DNA of 64,000 nucleotides from Marisa cornuarietis (Eukaryota > Mollusca > Gastropoda > Architaenioglossa > Ampullariidae), in the NCBI GenBank assembly GCA_004794655.1, contig SMMW01000550.1, positions 372,001-436,000 of the forward strand, given 5' to 3'. A program made the translations under genes and the position numbers. Below the pieces are notes generated by a model, which did no database searches, was not told the origin of the DNA, and was given only the letters and a program-made list of their open reading frames with translations. Shown here one piece after another: positions 58,701-64,000 of the stretch (position 1 is the first letter of the stretch; each line of letters begins with the position of its first letter).

Positions 58701-60019
58701 TTCCATATTCATGGCCTGGTAATGAGACGGGCAGGGAGCCTAGCCTCATGCTGGTATCCCCTGCCTCACAAGCAGCCTTATTATTTAAGTGCCTGTGGCT
58801 TTGAGACTCAATTAGTCCGGCACGCATCCCAGTTTTACTAATTCTCTGGAGTCACCGCGAAGTTCAACTACACAGTTTTTATATTTAAAAATAAAACGAC
58901 AGGAATTATAAGACTTTGAAAAGTGCATCTGCAAAATATTATTCGTTTCAGACCAAGAAGAACAACAAAAAAAAAAATTAAAAACCCAGAGACTAATCTG
59001 CCAATCTGATTTTCGCCTTGTAGTTGGGTACACGTAGGAACTTTCGCATTACTTGGTTTTCTTCCCAGAAAAGAAATGTGTGTCCTTGACCTGCAAAATA
59101 CTGATTGGGTAGGAGAGGGATCGAGGAGGATGGGGTCGCTCTTGAAGGCGCCTGACGGTGAGACGAGATTAGTTGGGGCTCAATGGGAGTTTCATGTGAA
59201 GGTCGCAATCGGAGCCCGGACTTGCCGAGGGTGTGATCCTTCAGTCATTATCGTCGTGCTCACGGGAGGTGCTGGTGTTCCGGTAGTCGGCGCCGAGGAA
59301 CTTGCGCTTGCAGTTCTGACTCCGAATGGCGCGAGCGGGTGAGACACAATTAGGCAAAGTGTCAGACACATTAGACACACTTCGTGAGACTGTGACAGTC
59401 GGACCTATCAGCCCTCAGGTTTCTTCTTGGTTGATTTTGGTTACTGTTCTTAAGGAGGGTTTTTTTTCTCTTTAATGGGGGTATTTTGTTTACATTGATG
59501 CTATAGTTAATGTTTTTTCCTTTTTTGTCTTGTTTGTTTGCCTGTTTGATTAATTATTCGTTTACCTCTCAGGCCAGTCTTAATTAACTTAACAAAACCC
59601 GTAAAGTTAATGGATATCGTTTACGGCGATGAGAATGACGATGAAGAACATACAGGATGTAACATTAGAGGACAAAGATGTCCAGCATTAATAATTGGTA
59701 CTAGTAAATTTTTTTAATTTATAGCTAACATAAAAAAAAAGTTTAAAATGTTCTGACAACATTGATTGTAAATTCTATGAATGTCAGTATTTCTGATTCT
59801 CGACCTGATGCAGGAGGCACAGAAATAACGGAAGTGCAGCTCTCATCATCTTCGAGCGACTCTCTCCCCCTTGTTGGTCGGTAGGTCAGCTCGTAAACTG
59901 TCTGCCCATTCTATTCCCCGGTCGTAACATCGTCTAGAGCAAAGATATTGTCTTTGTCAGATCATCAGGACCGTCGAAACCTGCGATCCTATAACCCACC
60001 AGTCGTTGGAGATAATTAT
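58701..60019. other. Unique stretch, one candidate exon-like frame
   Basis: An 88-codon plus-strand frame from ATG at 59076 lies in a GC-richer island and ends GASG next to GCGGGTGAGAC, a good splice-donor context at 59338/59339. The peptide (VIIVVLTGGAGVPVVGAEEL near its end) is unrecognised, and the opposite strand is also open, so it is not called as a gene. The rest is AT-rich with T-runs. Confidence 0.3.
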
Positions 60020-60136
60020 AAAAAAAAACTTGGGGCCAGATGGGGGAAAGTATGCTGCGCATATTGGGAATTGAACCTGCGCGCTCTCGGTTCGGACGCC
60101 ACCGCTCTAACCACTCAGCCATCCGCTTCCCCAATA
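60020..60136 (-). mobile_element. tRNA-derived SINE head (truncated), T9 stretch after the head
   Basis: On the minus strand GGGGAAGCGGATGGCTGAG starts at about 60134. A-box TGGCTGAGTGG (plus 60111-60121) and B-box GGTTCAATTCCC (plus 60066-60077) have the same 44-bp spacing as the SINE at 43681-43931. The intervening GCGTCCGAACCGAGAGCGCG is shared between the two. The body is lost: after CCCCATCTGGCCCC a T9 run (plus 60020-60028) follows, which could act as a pol III terminator. It lies just beyond the 3' end of a LINE on the same strand. Confidence 0.75.
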
Positions 60137-60169
60137 TATATTCTATTTCAGAATCAATCAAAAAAAATT

Positions 60170-61355
60170 TATGACGTTAGCTTTCTAACAAATTCTGGTT
60201 TTACATTCTTGTTTCCATGTCTTCTTATTCCTGTACGCTCCCAGTGGAGCATAGGGCCGCAACCACACCCCGCCAACGGACCCGGTTCTGGGCACTCCTT
60301 TCTAGTTGGGACCATGTCATGCCAGCTGTCTCTGCCTCTCTGTGGACTGATCTCCTCCACGTCTCTCTGGGTCTCCCAGCCCTGCGCCTCCCCTGTGGGT
60401 TCCAGCCCAGAGCTTGTCTTGTTAAGTTGTCGGCTGGCTTTCGTAAGGTGTGACCAATCCAGCCCCACTTCCGCTTCCTGATGTCTTGGCTAGCAGGTTT
60501 TTGATTGGTTCTCTCCCACAGGTCTATATTGGAGATCTTATCAGGCCATCTGATGTTGAGGATGTGGCGCAGACATCTGTTGACGAATGTCTGTATCTTG
60601 TTAGTAATGGCATTTGTCACCCGCCATGTCTCGGATCCATATAGAAGTATTGCCTTTACATTTGTGTTAAAGATGCGGATCTTGGTGTGTAAAGATAGAG
60701 CTTTGGAGTTCCAGATAGGTCGTAGGGTGTGGAATGCAAGCCTGGCTTTGTTTGTTCGGCTTCTTGCATCCTCATCTGAACCTCCATTTTGCTGACTATG
60801 CTGCCAAGGTAGGTGAAACGGTCAGACTCTGTAATGCATTCCCCATGCAGTTGTAGTGGGGCTTCTTGCTTGTTGTTGACCCGCATTACTTCCGTCTTCT
60901 TGATGTTGATGGTCAGGCCCGTCATTGCTGCTTCTTCTGCGAGCCGAGTGAGCTTTGTTTGTGCGTGCTGTTGTTTGTGGGACAGCAGGCTGATGTCGTC
61001 TGCAAAGTCGAGGTCTTCAAGTTGCCTGGCGAAGGTCCACTGAATGCCCGTGTTACTGTTAGAGGTTGTTCTTCTCATGATCCAGTCTATGACGATCAGG
61101 AAGATTGTCGGTGAGAGCATACATCCTTGCCTCACTCCAGTCCTCACTGTGAAGGGGTCAGTCAGCTTTCCGTTGTGGATCACCTGGCATTTCGAGTCCT
61201 CATACAGCTGTTGGATGATGGCAATAAACTTTGGTGGAAATCCGTAGTGCTGCATCAGTTTCCAGATGGTTTCCCTGTCTACGGAGTCAAAGGCTTTCTC
61301 AAAATCCACAAAGGTTATGTATAGTGGTGCCTGCCATTCAATGGACTGTTCAATA
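60170..61355 (-). mobile_element. RTE-like LINE, 5'-truncated, RT domain with one frameshift
   Basis: The minus-strand frame 61438-60656 covers the reverse transcriptase core. Homology begins at IIEQSIEWQAPLYI (about residue 28). Motif A FVDFEKAFDS is at residues 43-52 (catalytic Asp 45), GVRQGCMLSP at 101-110, the FADD catalytic box at 145-148 and KKTEVM at 180-185, followed by YLGS at 210-213. Near 60785 the reading moves by one base, equivalent to a single-base deletion. It then continues in the frame ending at 60225 with thumb and tail features: INKIQ-like TNKIQTFVNRCLRHIL, GWIGHTLRKP and GRRRAGRPRETWRR. The endonuclease domain and the RT fingers are absent. The FADD aspartates are intact, but the frameshift and truncation make this copy non-autonomous. 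The catalytic region is otherwise well preserved, implying moderate age. The family is distinct from the 6845 copy (GHTLRKP versus GHVxxHDTL tail). Confidence 0.9.
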
Positions 61356-62420
61356 ATATTTCGCTTGTTTCCATGTGGATTATGAAAACTATTACATCTT
61401 GCAATCTTATAATAACGAATTAAAACAGTCATTAACAATCTGTACCCGGGTGTGTCTTTAGTTTGGTGAATTCAGTTATGCAGGCAGCATAAGGAGCAGA
61501 CTCGTCATGAAGACCAAAGAATCTGAGTTGCTTATTCTGGTTCACGTGACCTGTGTAGGTGATACGACACTGAACATGAAGCACGCGAGCAGGATGGACA
61601 CCTGTTAGGACAGCGCCGGGTACCTAAGTGACGTCACGATCCCCGCGTATTTGTTGCTGCCCCTAACCTACAGGCCCTCTAGGTATCATGAGAGCCGCAA
61701 TCAATGCTTCTGTGTGTGTGTGTGTGTGCGTGTGCGTGCGTGCGTGCGTGCGTGCGTCCGTGTCTTCCCAGCGCCATTTTCTCCTCTCGTTCATTTTTTG
61801 TCCTGTGGATTAGTTGCTTGTTCCCTCGACAGATGCGTGGAGTGGGTTTCCGGTGCCGTTAATTTATCACCTTTCAGCATTACGCATGCCCTTTACGTGT
61901 GCGCTTTATTTCATTTGTCTTTCTTTCCTCTCTTTCTTTCTTGGACTCACTGCCTTTTCTTAAGAAGCCTCCAACCTGCATTTCTCATAAATTAGCTTGT
62001 TGTTGTTTTTTTCTCTCTTTTCTTCATAATTGGCGGCTTCTTTTCAATTTTATCTTTTTCCTTTTTCTTCATTTCTTATATTTATTCTTTTTCTTTCTTT
62101 CTTATTTTTTCTTGTTCTTTTTTCATTCTTCTTTCCTCCTTTTTTTCTTTTTTATATATGTTAGGGTAGTTTTATTGTTGTTATTATTTGCTACTTTAGA
62201 TATTTGGATATATATATTTGTTTTTGCATTGTTCTTTACATTTGCTACTGTCAGTGTACTGCGCTTGGACTCTCCATTATGAGAGACGAGAGGATTAAAA
62301 CTAACAATTAAGTATTATCTTCAGTATATAATTTTTTTTTCTCTCATCGTCCTCTTCGTTGTCTTCCTCAAGAAGCCCTTTGTCTTTGCAGTGCTAATGA
62401 GGCCAGAGTTAACCCATTAA

Positions 62421-62421
<1 letters not shown>
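61356..62421. other. Unique and T-rich sequence with a (GTGC)n tract
   Basis: (GT)n(GCGT)n at 61710-61757; strongly T/C-rich at 61880-62170. TGCGCTTGGACTCTCCATTATGAGAGACGAG-type text (shortened: CTGCGCTTGGACTCTCC, 62257-62273) resembles a decayed GCGCTTTGAG..TATAA retroposon tail. No gene recognised. Confidence 0.35.

Positions 62422-62491
<70 letters not shown>
62422..62491. repeat. (GT)35 microsatellite
   Basis: Pure GT tract. Confidence 0.95.
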
Positions 62492-62492
<1 letters not shown>

Positions 62493-63096
62493 AGCTCATA
62501 AGATTCATTGCTTATCAGGCTGCTTTGTGTTGTAGCAGAACCCAAGTCGGTAACTTGGGGGGTTAGTAAAATCCTTCCCCTTGTTTGTGTTTCTTTCAGC
62601 GAATTAAAGTCTCTTTGTCGTCGCTGTCGCCATCGCCTCCTTCATCAAAGAAGGATTTACTCCAGGGTTTTGTTTCCTGCAGGTGTTTCTAGACCTACAG
62701 CTTCCAGCTTTTTCTTGTACACACTTGCCAAAAAACCCGACAATGAGCCCAGGACACCCGAGATGGCAGCTCTACGATGCAAGCACCACGCATAAGCCCC
62801 CACCCACCCACACACACACACACACACATGCGCGCGTGCGCGCCGAAAGTTCTTCCTATCTCGAGAATGTTCCATCCATCACTGACGACCCAGCTTAAGG
62901 CCCATCGTTTGCAGACCCAGAAAGCAAACTTCAAAGACCTTAATAAGCGAGAGTTATCTTTCCTTAGGATGGTGAGGCGTGTCAGTGACAAAGTGCTGTA
63001 CAACATCGATTGTCCGCACTTGCTGAAGCCTTGGGATTATCTGGGGCTGTGGTCGATAAGTCTTGTCACTGGGCTAATGATGGTCACGTGGCTTAG

Positions 63097-63097
<1 letters not shown>
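62492..63097. other. Unique stretch, no gene recognised
   Basis: CA tract with CGCGCG extension at 62812-62842. A 131-codon plus-strand frame (62777-63172) starts and ends in simple sequence; its middle part (LKAHRLQTQKANFKDLNKRE) is unrecognised. Confidence 0.35.

Positions 63098-63161
<64 letters not shown>
63098..63161. repeat. (GT)32 microsatellite
   Basis: Pure GT tract. Confidence 0.95.
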
Positions 63162-63164
<3 letters not shown>

Positions 63165-63221
63165 GAAGCTGATTGCTGGTTGATAATAGCTGGACCAATT
63201 TCGCACCAGTTATCGAGAACC

Positions 63222-63318
63222 TTTTGTTTGTTTGTTTGTTTGTTTGTTTGTTTGTTTGTTTGTTTGTTTGTTTGTTTGTTTGGTTGGTTGGTTGGTTTGG
63301 TTGGTTGGTTGGTTTTTT
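63222..63318. repeat. (TTTG)n(TTGG)n microsatellite
   Basis: About 15 TTTG units pass into TTGG units, an apparent T-to-G conversion within the repeat, ending in a T7 run. Frames across it are poly-CLFV or poly-KQTN artefacts. Confidence 0.95.
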
Positions 63319-64000
63319 TCGGGTTAGTTGTTTAATTACTGGGTCGCCAACAGCAATTAATGAGCAATAAGCCATAATGGTCTAAAACGTCTTTCAAGCC
63401 GATGGCATGTGTAAATGGCAGCGGGTGCGCATGTGCAGGTCTGGGGGATCAATATGCTTGAACTGCTCTTGACTCAATTTTTTGTTTAATTTTTACCGGC
63501 AAGTCGTGTGTTTTCGTGCAACGTCTGGCAGACCACAGAGTATTTTACTAGGCGCCTTTCATTCTGACACATGATGCAGTGTTTTTATGAGAAGTTATTG
63601 TAGCTAACGAAAAGCTTTGGTTAATGGCTATTGGCGGATGGCGGTAATAATTGATGAAATTGTTTATGCGCGTGCACGGAGGTGTCTGCGAGTAGGTCAA
63701 AGCATGGAGCGAGTGCTCGGTGGTGTAAGTGAACCCTTGCATGCACATGACCTTAGTGCTTACAGGAGGATGATAGCTGGGCAGCCTTAGATCCTGAGGA
63801 TTAAAGAAAACTGACGACAGTGATTGATTTTAAGAAAAGTTTTTTTTTTTTTTTTTTTGTTGATCGAATTTTTCAGCGTATTACGGGACTCCGAGACAGA
63901 TTTCACGCATCCCTTGAACACAGACATTTTAACCAGTAGCTCTGTGTCAACAGCACTCTTGAAAACAGTAAAAACAACAAAGGTCAATGATTGTTTACGA
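63319..64000. other. Unique stretch to window end
   Basis: A T19 homopolymer lies at about 63840-63858. No gene, SINE or LINE recognised. Confidence 0.4.

Noticed and set aside
1..64000. LTR retrotransposon or endogenous virus
   Set aside because: No paired long terminal repeats, protease, integrase or gag/capsid motifs were seen on either strand.

Overview
This window looks like non-coding, repeat-rich DNA from an animal nuclear genome, most likely a mollusc (probably a gastropod). The call rests on repeat style, not on a host gene. There are dozens of long (CA)n/(GT)n, (GA)n and trinucleotide microsatellites, several minisatellites, tRNA-headed SINEs, decayed RTE-like LINE fragments and a mariner relic. 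It is not bacterial: there are no operons, no dense ORFs and no Shine-Dalgarno-led genes. No complete host gene can be defended. Most long open frames are translations of tandem repeats or of mobile-element fragments.

Layout. 0-8 kb: a decayed LINE remnant (208-376), microsatellites, then a 5'-truncated LINE (6845-7552) sitting inside a 28-bp minisatellite. 8-14 kb: an ATC/AGC microsatellite, two promoter-like clusters (8231-8349 and 12489-12555) and a GTGTGTGGMA-type minisatellite (12733-13170). 14.8-17.25 kb: a 2.45-kb tandem array of 27- and 22-bp units. On the minus strand each unit carries a match or near-match to the RNA polymerase III A-box. 17-28 kb: AT-rich unique sequence, a (GGGTT)n G-quadruplex-prone tract and a second copy of the LINE family (24748-25261, minus). 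28-47 kb: mostly unique sequence with a candidate first coding exon of a membrane protein (28348-28593, minus), SINEs at about 36.2 and 43.8 kb, a CA-derived tract (38.5-39.3 kb), a mariner transposase relic (41954-42262) and promoter-like clusters near 39.4, 41.5 and 45.5 kb. 47.9-49.7 kb: two adjacent minisatellites (44-bp and about 50-58-bp units) ending in a retroposon-type 3' tail. 50-64 kb: unique sequence with long GT tracts, a degraded RT fragment (58.5 kb) and a second RTE-like LINE (60.2-61.35 kb, minus) whose 3' end abuts a tRNA-derived SINE head.

How the parts relate. The LINE copies at 208, 6845 and 24748 share one C-terminal protein signature and belong to one family. Two of them end in short tandem repeats of different sequence. 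The SINE heads at 43.9 and 60.1 kb share the same A-box, B-box and 44-bp spacing. The A-box array may have grown from a similar tRNA-like head, because a B-box-like sequence lies at its left edge. Promoter and exon calls are motif-based inference only. No transcript, alignment or database evidence was available.
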